Assembly: GCA_045537555.1 (NCBI GenBank)
Contig: JAZSPR010000080.1
Span: 1 to 12,003, forward strand
DNA: 12,003 bases
Direction of reading: 5' to 3'
From: UBA1081 sp045537555
GTDB lineage: Bacteria; Bacillota; Clostridia; Oscillospirales; Acutalibacteraceae
In this document: positions 1 through 7,743 of the stretch, piece after piece
Numbering within the stretch: the first letter of the stretch is position 1
How the letters are laid out: the number at the start of each line of letters is the position of its first letter
The notes under the pieces: generated by a model
What the model was told of the DNA's origin: nothing
What the model saw: the letters and a program-made list of their open reading frames with translations, nothing else
Databases searched by the model: none
Made by a program: the position numbers and the translations under genes

Positions 1-120
1 GGGAAAGAAGATATTACGGGAATTGAATACGAGCCGTGGCACTACAGATATGTCGGCACCGAAGCGGCAGAATACATATATCATAATAACATGACGTTAG
101 AAGAATATCTGATGAGGTAA
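1..120 (+). CDS. VanY-like D-alanyl-D-alanine carboxypeptidase (peptidase M15), C-terminal fragment
   Basis: Frame 1 is open from the window edge to a TAA at 118-120 and encodes the last 39 residues of a protein whose start lies outside the window. The fragment contains the motif YEPWHYRYVG. In M15 D-Ala-D-Ala carboxypeptidases this segment carries the catalytic Glu (E of EPWH) and the last zinc-ligand His. It is followed by the family-typical tail EAAEYIY...MTLEEYL. Such enzymes trim the terminal D-Ala from peptidoglycan stem peptides and usually act outside the membrane. Signal peptide, membrane anchor and the upstream zinc ligands cannot be judged here. It converges with the RluA-family gene. 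There is no reason to think it is broken; it is simply cut by the window edge. The family call is fairly secure; the exact role (vancomycin-resistance accessory or housekeeping) is not determinable. Confidence 0.82.
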   Translation, partial: GKEDITGIEYEPWHYRYVGTEAAEYIYHNNMTLEEYLMR

Positions 121-130
121 ATCAGAAATT

Positions 131-236
131 GTCAATGAACAATTTACAATTTACAATGTACAATGATTTACAAAAAACCGCCTGTATCGCTGCATCTGCA
201 CGATTGTAAATTGTACATTGTACATTGTTAATTGAC
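131..236. repeat. Inverted array of 7-bp repeats (five heptads per arm)
   Basis: The left arm (131-165) reads as five consecutive 7-bp units built on the core CAAT: GTCAATG, AACAATT, TACAATT, TACAATG, TACAATG. The right arm (202-236) is the reverse complement of five similar units. Aligning the arms gives 30 of 35 identical positions, and every mismatch falls on the last base of a heptad. The 36-bp centre (166-201) has no strong hairpin. It fills the gap between two convergent genes (ends at 120 and 245). The array could fold into a long imperfect hairpin in either transcript. It could be a small non-autonomous mobile element or an intergenic repeat; no transposase or clear target duplication is visible. 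Confidence 0.75.
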
Positions 237-244
237 TCGATAAA

Positions 245-1204
245 TTACTGTTTATTAAACAACTCCCTGAACCACACTTCGTCTGCTTCAAAGGTTTTAC
301 CGTTGAGGTAAGACAGAATACCTGCATCTGATGTAAATTCAAATGTGAGTTTATATGAATAAAGCAGTTGTTTCTTATATCCGCCAAACTGCTTGTTCGT
401 TTCATTTCTGCCGTATTTTCCGTCGCCCAGAAGAGGATAACCCATATGAGCAAAATGTGCCCTTATCTGGTGGGTTCTGCCTGTCAGAAGCTGAACTTCA
501 ACAAGGCTGAGTCCGTCCTTTTCATTAAGAACTTCATAACCCGTAGTCATGGTTTTCCCGCCCTCAAAAGGCTTGTTATAAACCCTGACTTTATTCTTGT
601 TTTCGTCCTTTATCATATATGCCGTAACGGTAGCTTTTTTCTCTTTGGGACAGCCGACAATGACACAGAGATAGCGTTTATCCATCTCTCTGTTTTTGAT
701 TTTTTCATTGAGAATTCTTAAGGATTCCGCATTTTTTGCGGCAATGACAATTCCGCCCGTATTTCTGTCAATTCTGTTGGCAAGAGCAGGTGCAAAAGAG
801 TTCTCTTCACGGGGATTGTACTCCCCCTTTTCATAAAGATACTTCTGTACACGTGTTATGAGAGTATCAACATATTCACCCTCATCGGGATGTGACAATA
901 CACCTGCTTTTTTATTAAGAAGCATGATGTTTTCGTCTTCATAAATAATGTCGAGTTTACCCGGAGCCTTAAGAAAATCATACTTATCTTCCTGAGCCTC
1001 AAAAAATTCGTCATTTATATACATATCAACGACATCGCCCTCTTTGAGTTTGAAGGCAATGTCGCTTTTTTTACCGTTTACTTTGATGCGTTTGAGCCTT
1101 ATATACTTATACATAAGATTCTTCGGGAGCATCGGTGCGGCTTTCTGAATAAACTTGTCAAGTCGCTTTGTTGCGTCATTTTTACCGATTGTAAAGGTTC
1201 TCAT
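245..1204 (-). CDS. RluA-family RNA pseudouridine synthase (RluC/RluD-like)
   Basis: This 319-residue protein isomerises specific uridines in RNA (usually 23S rRNA, in some members tRNA) to pseudouridine. Residues about 1-70 look like an S4 RNA-binding domain (RLDKFI...YKYIRLKRIKVNGK). The catalytic domain follows, with the motif NRIDRNTGG, where Asp146 is the expected catalytic residue; the more usual form is HRLDRDTSG, so the leading His is Asn here. Downstream are the family segments KRYLCVIVG, LLTGRTHQIRAH and PLLGDGKYG. The length is normal. The ATG at 1204 overlaps the stop of the upstream zinc-ribbon gene in an ATGA arrangement, so translation is probably coupled, and the gene is last in a three-gene operon. 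The substrate position cannot be told from sequence. I see no convincing U-tract terminator just after the stop, only the heptad inverted array. Confidence 0.93.
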   Translation of the reverse strand: MRTFTIGKNDATKRLDKFIQKAAPMLPKNLMYKYIRLKRIKVNGKKSDIAFKLKEGDVVDMYINDEFFEAQEDKYDFLKAPGKLDIIYEDENIMLLNKKAGVLSHPDEGEYVDTLITRVQKYLYEKGEYNPREENSFAPALANRIDRNTGGIVIAAKNAESLRILNEKIKNREMDKRYLCVIVGCPKEKKATVTAYMIKDENKNKVRVYNKPFEGGKTMTTGYEVLNEKDGLSLVEVQLLTGRTHQIRAHFAHMGYPLLGDGKYGRNETNKQFGGYKKQLLYSYKLTFEFTSDAGILSYLNGKTFEADEVWFRELFNKQ

Positions 1205-1971
1205 ATTTTCTTTAATTCTTCCTGATATTTAATAGTATCATTAAGCTCCTGAGTGAGAAGCTCCTCTCTCAGAGGTCTGAACTCTTTCATTGCAATTGTG
1301 TTCATTATAATGTTTATAACAAAGAAAAACATGCCTATAAAAAGGCTGTATGAAAGACTCAATGTCATAATTTCGGGAATTGATGATGCAAACATCGAAC
1401 CTGAAACAACAATGCATACAACAGCCGCCGCAAATGTAACAAGGCTCATATAACAAAGCACAACATTACCTTTTGCGTGATAGCCGAATGATGAGAGAAG
1501 CAGGACAAAGAAATTAAGCACACCTGCAACAATGCCGAGCACAACAAGAATGAGAGCGACATAAAGCATAATGAATGCAGTACCCGATTTTTCAAGAAAT
1601 ACCAGGTTGATATGCGCCATAATATCAATTTTTCCGTTAACGATGTCAAGAATCAGACTGAGCACCGAAACACCTTGTCTGCCGTCTGCAAACGGAAGAA
1701 ATGTTTCATATGTAAACATCGGAAAAAGGAAAAAGAGAAGCGGTGCAAATGTCAGAACAAAACGTGCAATTCTCTGTTTTGTTCCGAAAAGTGCATTTTT
1801 CACAGCCTTTGTTTTTCTGTTGAAGCCCGAAAATGCCCTTTCAGCATTGACAGCATCTTCGTCGAGCCTTTCTTCCCATTTATAGTTAGGAATATTAACA
1901 CCGCAAACGGGACACTCCGCCTTTATATCAATTATTTTCAGTTTATAATTACAATGAGGACATTTAGCCAC
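1201..1971 (-). CDS. Zinc-ribbon membrane protein of unknown function
   Basis: I do not recognise a named family. From the chosen GTG start the protein is 256 residues. Cys4, Cys7, Cys20 and Cys23 form a CPHC...CPVC zinc ribbon at the N terminus. A charged linker of about 45 residues follows, then four hydrophobic segments consistent with four transmembrane helices, and a charged C-terminal tail rich in Glu and Lys. Start choice: an AGGAGG ribosome binding site (complement of 1980-1985) sits 8 nt before GTG at 1971 but only about 2 nt before the in-frame TTG at 1977, so GTG is preferred. It lies about 20 bases after the YfcC-like stop, and its own stop overlaps the RluA-family ATG. The ribbon could bind metal, nucleic acid or a partner protein at the cytoplasmic membrane face; nothing here decides which. 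Confidence 0.8.
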   Translation of the reverse strand: MAKCPHCNYKLKIIDIKAECPVCGVNIPNYKWEERLDEDAVNAERAFSGFNRKTKAVKNALFGTKQRIARFVLTFAPLLFFLFPMFTYETFLPFADGRQGVSVLSLILDIVNGKIDIMAHINLVFLEKSGTAFIMLYVALILVVLGIVAGVLNFFVLLLSSFGYHAKGNVVLCYMSLVTFAAAVVCIVVSGSMFASSIPEIMTLSLSYSLFIGMFFFVINIIMNTIAMKEFRPLREELLTQELNDTIKYQEELKKI

Positions 1972-1993
1972 AATCAATTCCTCCTGTTAAGTT

Positions 1994-3502
1994 TTAAGTA
2001 TAATTAAGTGCTACTGCAAGAACCATAAATACAACAGCTACAACACCCTCGGTAAGGAACAGTTTCCATGACCATTTAAGCCAGTTTTTATAGGAAACAC
2101 CAACCATACCGATAGCAAGAATCATAAGTCCGCTTGTGGGATAAAGAAGATTTGTGAAGCCGTCTGCCATACAGAAAACAACAACCATTGACTGTCTTGT
2201 AACACCTAAAAGGTCACAGAGCATGCTCATAAGAGGCACAATAAGGAATGCCTTTGCCGTTCCGCTTCCCACAAAAAATTCAAGCACGGCAATGAATACA
2301 AACATAAGAATTATCGCTGTATAGGGCGAAATTCCGTGCATCATATTGTTTATATAAAACAGTAATGTATGCATTATTTTGCCCGTGTCAAGAATATATG
2401 AAATTGCAAGAATAAAGACAATCAGAGGAAGAACGGGAAGGATTGTTTTTATGCCTTCTCCGAATGTTTTCCATAAGTTTTTACCCTTGAGTCCGGATGC
2501 CGAACCGGCAAGAAGACCGCCTACAGGGAAGAAAACAGCCATACATCCGAGTGATGCGACACCGCCGATTGATGTCATTGTTTCATTGCTGATTTTGTTT
2601 CCTACAACGGTCAGAATAAATGATGCGGCAATCCCGAGAAGCACCATACAAAGGCTTAAAACAAACATTTTTGTGCCTTTTCTGACAAGAGGATTTTCAA
2701 GAACGGGCATACATTTATCCATTGAATATTTATCTTTTATCGCTTTATCTGTCGTGAATGCAATTGATTTTTCGGGATGTTTTTCAATTCTTTTTGCATA
2801 AAAAATAAGAAAAAATGTAAGGGAAAGATAAACCGCAACAAAAAGAAGAATTCTGAACCACAGCCCCGAGAAAACTTCAAGTCCTGCGAGTTTCTGAACG
2901 GTTATAACATTGAACGGATTGAATGTTGCCGCAGTAAAACCGAAAGCAACGGCAACAAAACTCATGCCGATACCCGTAAGAGAGTCCCAACCCATTGCAA
3001 GTGAAATCGCAACGGCAATAGGGACAAGAGTCAGGCTCTCCTCAAGAATACCTGCCGTGGAGCTTAAAAACATTCCCGCAAAAACCATAACGGCTATGAG
3101 CATAAACCGTTTATCACGAAATTTCTTTACAATGGTTGCCATTATGTATTTAAGCACTCCGATTCTGTCAAGAATCAGGAATGTTCCGCCCACAAGAATA
3201 AGAATTGCCAGAATCGCAATACCCGTTGATGCGTTATCCGTTGTAAAGGCAAGCACGGGAGATGCAATTATCTTCCATATCGGCATTTTATAATCAGAAA
3301 TCTCTTCATATGTACCGTCAATAATTGCACCGTCTGCATCAATCGTGTATTCACCTCTTGGCACAACCTGTGTGAGTATTCCCACAAACACAAGCACAGC
3401 CGTGAGCACAAGAAGAATACTGACAACCGTTTTTTTGTTTATTGTCAGACCTTCTGCGGGTGCTGACTGCACGGTTTCTTTTATGTTTTCATTATTTTTC
3501 AT
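1994..3502 (-). CDS. YfcC/DcuC-superfamily membrane transporter
   Basis: The 502-residue, very hydrophobic protein has about a dozen predicted membrane spans and matches the YfcC-type branch of the DcuC-like ion transporter superfamily. Recognisable stretches include the first helix followed by GILTQVVPRGEY, the periplasmic-type segment with DGTYEEI, the helix region GMFLSSTAGILEE, AVAFGFTAATFNPFNVITVQ, and VGSGTAKAFLIVPLM near the C terminus. Members are variously annotated as C4-dicarboxylate, basic amino acid or short-peptide carriers, so the substrate is open. The length is normal for YfcC (about 460-510). The ATG at 3502 has a good AGGAG site at about 3509-3513, 6-7 nt upstream. It is the first gene of the operon that continues with the zinc-ribbon protein and the pseudouridine synthase. 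It is transcribed divergently from the beta-galactosidase. Confidence 0.88.
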   Translation of the reverse strand: MKNNENIKETVQSAPAEGLTINKKTVVSILLVLTAVLVFVGILTQVVPRGEYTIDADGAIIDGTYEEISDYKMPIWKIIASPVLAFTTDNASTGIAILAILILVGGTFLILDRIGVLKYIMATIVKKFRDKRFMLIAVMVFAGMFLSSTAGILEESLTLVPIAVAISLAMGWDSLTGIGMSFVAVAFGFTAATFNPFNVITVQKLAGLEVFSGLWFRILLFVAVYLSLTFFLIFYAKRIEKHPEKSIAFTTDKAIKDKYSMDKCMPVLENPLVRKGTKMFVLSLCMVLLGIAASFILTVVGNKISNETMTSIGGVASLGCMAVFFPVGGLLAGSASGLKGKNLWKTFGEGIKTILPVLPLIVFILAISYILDTGKIMHTLLFYINNMMHGISPYTAIILMFVFIAVLEFFVGSGTAKAFLIVPLMSMLCDLLGVTRQSMVVVFCMADGFTNLLYPTSGLMILAIGMVGVSYKNWLKWSWKLFLTEGVVAVVFMVLAVALNYT

Positions 3503-3541
3503 TTATTTACTCCTGCAGAAATATACATATTTATTTATGAT

Positions 3542-3570
3542 ATTATATACAAATATAATGCCAAATACAA
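3542..3570 (-). promoter_or_regulatory. Sigma-A-like promoter of the YfcC operon
   Basis: On the minus strand a perfect TATAAT -10 box (3542-3547) lies 17 bp downstream of a weaker -35 box TTGTAT (3565-3570). The predicted transcription start, near 3535, leaves a leader of about 30 nt before the ATG at 3502, room for the ribosome binding site only. Confidence 0.6.
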
Positions 3571-3631
3571 GCCCGTAACAAAAGATTAAATAAAAACTTT
3601 TTTTTAATTTTTATTTTTTTCATATAAAAGG

Positions 3632-3660
3632 TTGTATTTTCTGTTTTTTGATGCTATAAT
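3632..3660 (+). promoter_or_regulatory. Extended -10 promoter of the GH35 beta-galactosidase
   Basis: TTGTAT (3632-3637), a 17-bp spacer and a perfect TATAAT (3655-3660) preceded by TGC give an extended -10 sigma-A promoter. The predicted start near 3667 falls inside the inverted repeat at 3662-3699. The same 14-base string ATGCTATAATAATG occurs in the ppiB promoter. Confidence 0.7.
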
Positions 3661-3661
3661 A

Positions 3662-3699
3662 ATGTAAATTATTATGTATATGTATGTAAAAATTTACAT
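3662..3699. promoter_or_regulatory. Inverted repeat over the GH35 transcription start, candidate operator
   Basis: ATGTAAATT (3662-3670) and its exact reverse complement AATTTACAT (3691-3699) flank a 20-bp centre. The left half-site begins two bases after the -10 box. This placement suits a repressor operator for substrate-induced control of the beta-galactosidase, but an mRNA 5' hairpin is equally possible. No regulator gene is present in the window. Confidence 0.4.
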
Positions 3700-3724
3700 A
3701 AGCACGAACAGGAGCGATTGGCAC

Positions 3725-5506
3725 ATGGAAAATAACCAGACTTTTTCTATCGGCAAAGAAAGCTTTCTCCTTAACGGTGAACCGTTCACCATCGTTTCGG
3801 GAGCTATTCATTATTTCAGGGTTCCCAAGGAATACTGGCGTGACAGACTCTTAAAGCTCAAGGCTTGCGGTTTCAATACTGTTGAAACTTATGTTGCATG
3901 GAACTGTCATCAGAAGAATGAAGATGCATTTGACTTCAGCGAAAACAACAACATCGAGGAATTTCTTGATCTTGCTGCACAGATCGGTCTTTATGCAATT
4001 GTAAGACCCGGTCCCTACATCTGCGGTGAATGGGAATTCGGCGGTTTCCCCTGGTGGCTTCTCAAATATGATGATATCGAACTCCGTTGCATGAACAAGA
4101 GATACATCGGATTTGTTGACAAGTATTTCGATGAACTTATTCCCAGAATTGCAAATCACCAGATCACAAAGGGCGGAAACGTCATCATGGTTCAGGTTGA
4201 AAACGAATACGGCAGCTGGGGCGACGATGAAAAGTACATGCAGTATATGGCTGCTGCTCTCGTTAACAGAGGAATTGAAGTTCCCCTTTACACAGCAGAC
4301 GGTATCGAAGACCACATGCTTACAAACGGTTCTGTTGAAGGCGTTTTCAAAACTGTTAAATTCGGTGCTAACCCTTCAGTAAACTTCCCCTATCTTCGTG
4401 AATATCAGGAAGAAGGTCCCCTTATGTGTTCAGAATTCTGGAACGGCTGGTTCGACCAGTGGGGTTACAAGCATTATGAAAGAAAACCTGCCGATGCTGC
4501 AAAGACACTCCAGAGAATTATGGCTGATGATGCATCAGTTTCAACTTATATGTTCTGCGGCGGTACAAACTTCGGTTGGATGAACGGTGCCAACTTTGAC
4601 GGTGAATACAAGCCCATCGTAAACAGCTACGATTCAGATGCTCTGCTTACAGAAAGCGGCGACATCACAAAGAAATATGAACTCTTCAAGAAGACAATTG
4701 CAAATCACGTGAAGCAGACAGAAGAAACTGTTCTTGAACCCCAGATTCCCAAGGCAAAATACGGTTCACTCCCCTTCACAATGTGTGCGAACCTTTTTGA
4801 TAACATTGATAACCTTTCAAGCGCTTTTGAACTCCTTAAGCCTGTCCCCATGGAAAAGCTCGGTCAGGGTTACGGCTTCATCCTTTACAAGACTCACCTC
4901 AAAGGTCCCAGAGATTACATGCCTCTTGTTCTGAGCAAAGTTCACGACAGAGCATACATCTTCCTTAACAATGACCTTTACGCAATCCAGTCAAGAAACG
5001 ATCCCGAAACAATTGTTGATATCCGTGTTCCCGAAGAAGGTCTTGACCTTGCTATTCTTGTTGAAAACATGGGTCGTGTAAGCTGCGGCAGTGAACTCAA
5101 GGATTATAAGGGTATTACAGACAGCGTAAGACTCGGTGATACATACATCTATAACTGGACAGCATATCCCCTTGAACTCAATGACCTTACTAAGATTGAA
5201 TTCAAGTGTGAATCAGATATGATCTTCTATGACCAGCCAACATTCTTCAAGGCTCAGTTCATCATTGAAGACACACCCGGTGACACATTCGTCAAGCTCC
5301 CCGCTTTCACAAAGGGTATGATTTTCATAAACGGCAAGCCTCTTTCAAGATACTGGAACAAGGGTCCCCAGAATTCAGCTTACCTTCCCGCTCCCTTCCT
5401 TATCAAGGGCATTAACGAAATTATCGTTCTTGAACTTGAAGGATTCAAGAAAGGTAAGAAGAATCCCGTTGTTGTCCTTGACAACAAACCCGATCTCAAC
5501 GGCTGA
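3725..5506 (+). CDS. Glycoside hydrolase family 35 beta-galactosidase, cytoplasmic
   Basis: This 593-residue enzyme releases terminal beta-linked galactose. The N-terminal TIM barrel shows the GH35 hallmarks SGAIHYFRVP (25-34), VETYVAWNCH (53-62), VRPGPYICGEWEFGG (93-107), QVENEYG with the acid/base Glu161, and CSEFWNGWFD with the nucleophile Glu237. Beta-rich accessory domains follow from about residue 370. There is no signal peptide, and length and layout resemble the intracellular BgaC type, some of which prefer beta-1,3-linked galactose; linkage here is an inference. ATG 3725 was chosen because AGGAG (3710-3714) precedes it by 10 nt; an in-frame ATG at 3674 has no ribosome binding site and lies inside the inverted repeat. 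Proline is mostly CCC, unlike the mixed use in the next gene, suggesting high expression. A TRIC gene follows 12 nt later, and a GPH symporter faces it. Confidence 0.95.
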   Translation: MENNQTFSIGKESFLLNGEPFTIVSGAIHYFRVPKEYWRDRLLKLKACGFNTVETYVAWNCHQKNEDAFDFSENNNIEEFLDLAAQIGLYAIVRPGPYICGEWEFGGFPWWLLKYDDIELRCMNKRYIGFVDKYFDELIPRIANHQITKGGNVIMVQVENEYGSWGDDEKYMQYMAAALVNRGIEVPLYTADGIEDHMLTNGSVEGVFKTVKFGANPSVNFPYLREYQEEGPLMCSEFWNGWFDQWGYKHYERKPADAAKTLQRIMADDASVSTYMFCGGTNFGWMNGANFDGEYKPIVNSYDSDALLTESGDITKKYELFKKTIANHVKQTEETVLEPQIPKAKYGSLPFTMCANLFDNIDNLSSAFELLKPVPMEKLGQGYGFILYKTHLKGPRDYMPLVLSKVHDRAYIFLNNDLYAIQSRNDPETIVDIRVPEEGLDLAILVENMGRVSCGSELKDYKGITDSVRLGDTYIYNWTAYPLELNDLTKIEFKCESDMIFYDQPTFFKAQFIIEDTPGDTFVKLPAFTKGMIFINGKPLSRYWNKGPQNSAYLPAPFLIKGINEIIVLELEGFKKGKKNPVVVLDNKPDLNG

Positions 5507-5518
5507 TAAAAAAACAAT

Positions 5519-6202
5519 ATGGATTTTGCAGATTTACTGTTTTTTTCAGCAGAGATAATCGGTACAATTGCATTTTCAGTAGCAGGCTCACTCGTAGCAA
5601 TACGGCGTGAGCTTGATATTTTCGGGACGGTTGTTGTCGGCGGAGTAACTGCTGTCGGCGGAGGCTGTCTGAGAGATATTCTTCTGGGGAATCTCCCGCC
5701 TGCAATGTTTATAAATCCCGTTTATGCCATTGTTGCCGCTGTTGTTTCGGTTCTTGTTTTTTCAATTGAATATTTCTTCCCTGCAGAAAAAGTTCTCGCA
5801 TCAAAAAGATATGAATTTGTAGTAAACATTTTTGATGCACTCGGTCTTGCGGTTTTTGTTGTTGTAGGCATAAACTCAGCAAAGAACTGCGGTTTCGGTG
5901 ACAATGCATTCCTTTCGGTCTTTGTCGGCGTTCTTACAGGTATCGGCGGCGGAATAATCCGTGACCTGCTTGTAAAAACAGTTCCGATGATTCTCAGAAA
6001 ACAGGTTTATGCGTTGCCTGCAATTATCGGAGGAATCATATATTATTGTATGGATGCATTCGGAATCAATGAAATCATTTCGGTTGTTATAACAATTATT
6101 TTCATTGTGACAATCCGTATTCTTGCAGCTGTACTCAGATGGAACTTACCGAAAATAAAGAAAAAAGAGAATAACGAAATAAAAAACACGGTTGTTAAAT
6201 AA
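5519..6202 (+). CDS. TRIC / UPF0126 family membrane channel protein
   Basis: The 227-residue protein has the duplicated architecture of the bacterial TRIC/UPF0126 (YicG/YadS-like) family: two homologous halves of about three membrane helices each. Each half carries a glycine-rich helix break followed by Arg-Asp: AVGGGCLRD (GGG 47-49, Arg52, Asp53) and GIGGGIIRD (GGG 143-145, Arg148, Asp149). A seventh helix and a Lys-rich tail complete it. Prokaryotic members are reported as trimeric monovalent-cation channels, and some are annotated as glycine transporters; the substrate is not decided here. It starts 12 nt after the GH35 stop with no recognisable ribosome binding site (TAAAAAAACAAT before the ATG), so it may depend on translational reinitiation. 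Codon use is less biased than in GH35. Its stop lies within the terminator stem-loop. A role in sugar use is not implied by the family. Confidence 0.9.
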   Translation: MDFADLLFFSAEIIGTIAFSVAGSLVAIRRELDIFGTVVVGGVTAVGGGCLRDILLGNLPPAMFINPVYAIVAAVVSVLVFSIEYFFPAEKVLASKRYEFVVNIFDALGLAVFVVVGINSAKNCGFGDNAFLSVFVGVLTGIGGGIIRDLLVKTVPMILRKQVYALPAIIGGIIYYCMDAFGINEIISVVITIIFIVTIRILAAVLRWNLPKIKKKENNEIKNTVVK

Positions 6203-6216
6203 CAGCCGTGTTTTTT
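6181..6216. terminator. Bidirectional intrinsic terminator between the convergent TRIC and symporter genes
   Basis: AAAAAACACGGTTGTTA (6181-6197) pairs with TAACAGCCGTGTTTTTT (6200-6216) with one G-T wobble. Runs of six A and six T at the outer ends give a U-tract in both transcripts. It overlaps the last codons of the TRIC gene and lies just past the symporter stop. Confidence 0.9.
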
Positions 6217-6225
6217 GTTCTAATT

Positions 6226-7713
6226 TCAGTTTTCTGCAACCTGTAATTCAGCCTGAACTTTCTGATAATTAGCATTTCGCTTTTCGTTGAGCTCTTCCTG
6301 CAGCTTTGCAAGATTCTTTTTATTGAGAGGATAGAAGAGGAACAGAAGGAATATAATGAAATAACCTACTGCCATAACTCTTGTAACCATCTTATACATT
6401 CTGTCGCCTACACCGGGGATATAACCTACAACACCTGAATTCTCGGGGTCATATTTTGCATACTTGTAAAGAAGCTGAAGTCCGCCTGAATCTGCAATAG
6501 TCTGACCGACTTTTCTTGCAAATGTATAAACGGCATAAATAGCGCTTTCGTTCTTGATACCCGTGACATTTTCCTGATAATCAATAACATCTGTAACAAC
6601 CGCCCAGTTAAGGATTGAAACGAATGAATAACCTGCACCAACGCCGAAATTGAGAATAAGATAAGGAGCGGGATTTGCCTGAAGAGTTTCATTAGGTCCG
6701 ATAAAGCACATTACAACGCTTGAAAGTGTTGCAAGCACAAGACCTGCCGTACAGAGTTCTTTCTTACCGAATTTAGCCGCAAGCTTGGGGCAGAAGAGGA
6801 TAAGAAGAACCATGGGAGCATAAGTTGAGATTGTAAGCCAGATTGAAAGGTTTGAATTGCCGAAATAATTCTTTGTGAGGTACTGATTGAATGAACCGAA
6901 CTGAAGAAGTCCGCTGATAACAAGACCTGCAACAGTAACCGTAAGGAAAGGACGGCTCTTGAAAAGTGTACCGTATGTAAGCTTAAGATTGACCTTTTTC
7001 TTTTCGGGAGAATAAATAACTCTCTCTTTTGTTGTCTTATAACATGTCATATAAGCCGCAATTGAAAGGGCTGAAAGAACACATACAGCAACGAATGTCT
7101 TTTCGGGATTGAGCTTTGTTCCGTCATCATAAATGATTGACTGTGCAACAAGAGTAACAGCCGCACCGCCGACACCTGCACCGACAGAACGCATTGTTGA
7201 AAGTAAAGTTCTGCCGTTGGGGTCATCCGTGATAGCGGAAGCAAGTGAACCGTAAGGAATGTTCATACCTGTATAAAGCATACCGTAAACGCAGTATGTG
7301 ATATATGCAAAAGCAAGAAGCATTGCATATGATGAAATATAATTCTGAACATTAAGGAAGCACAATGCCGTTGAAATACCAAGAGGTACGGATACCGTCA
7401 TAAGATAAGGTCGGAATTTACCGTTCTTTGTCGGTCTTCTTGTATCAACAATAATTCCCCATAACGGGTCGTTGATAGCATCCCACAGTCTGATTACAAG
7501 GAACAGAACAGTCAGGTCTGTACTGATTTTTGTTGCATCGGCACCGTGACCGGGAAGAAGACAGTCTGTGTAGAAAACTTTGAGATAGGTTGAAACAAAT
7601 GTAAGCACAAAAAGATTACCCATGTCACCGAAGAGATAACCTATTGCTTCACCTATGGAAATAGCATTCGGATGTTTTGCGGCATGTGGTGCCTGAGTCT
7701 TTGATTTTGCCAT
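6226..7713 (-). CDS. GPH-family (MelB-like) sugar:cation symporter
   Basis: The 495-residue membrane protein belongs to the glycoside-pentoside-hexuronide:cation symporter family of the major facilitator superfamily. Evidence: IGEAIGYLFGDMGNLF (20-35) at the first helix; LWDAINDPLWG (Asp78, Asn81, Asp82), the loop that in MelB-type carriers contributes to cation and sugar binding; then Asp90 and the basic GKFRPY (98-103). About 12 helices follow, with a middle cytoplasmic loop near residues 230-250 and a soluble C-terminal tail. GPH carriers import sugars with Na+, Li+ or H+. Facing a cytoplasmic GH35 enzyme, this one most likely imports beta-galactosides, but pentosides or hexuronides cannot be excluded. 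ATG 7713 has a GGAAGG/GGTGAG-type site immediately upstream and its own strong promoter. The convergent terminator separates it from the GH35-TRIC unit. Confidence 0.92.
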   Translation of the reverse strand: MAKSKTQAPHAAKHPNAISIGEAIGYLFGDMGNLFVLTFVSTYLKVFYTDCLLPGHGADATKISTDLTVLFLVIRLWDAINDPLWGIIVDTRRPTKNGKFRPYLMTVSVPLGISTALCFLNVQNYISSYAMLLAFAYITYCVYGMLYTGMNIPYGSLASAITDDPNGRTLLSTMRSVGAGVGGAAVTLVAQSIIYDDGTKLNPEKTFVAVCVLSALSIAAYMTCYKTTKERVIYSPEKKKVNLKLTYGTLFKSRPFLTVTVAGLVISGLLQFGSFNQYLTKNYFGNSNLSIWLTISTYAPMVLLILFCPKLAAKFGKKELCTAGLVLATLSSVVMCFIGPNETLQANPAPYLILNFGVGAGYSFVSILNWAVVTDVIDYQENVTGIKNESAIYAVYTFARKVGQTIADSGGLQLLYKYAKYDPENSGVVGYIPGVGDRMYKMVTRVMAVGYFIIFLLFLFYPLNKKNLAKLQEELNEKRNANYQKVQAELQVAEN

Positions 7714-7743
7714 TCTCTCACCTTCCGTTTTTATTATAAAAGT

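Noticed and set aside
131..236. CRISPR-like array
   Set aside because: Units are 7 bp, contiguous and inverted, with no spacers of 25-40 bp and no cas genes.
2379..3293. Plus-strand open frames antisense to the YfcC-like gene
   Set aside because: They are arginine/proline-rich shadow translations of a hydrophobic gene on the other strand, without ribosome binding sites or recognisable domains.
3674..3724. 17-residue N-terminal extension of GH35 from ATG 3674
   Set aside because: It lies within the inverted repeat, has no ribosome binding site, and the extra residues do not belong to the GH35 fold; ATG 3725 has AGGAG upstream.
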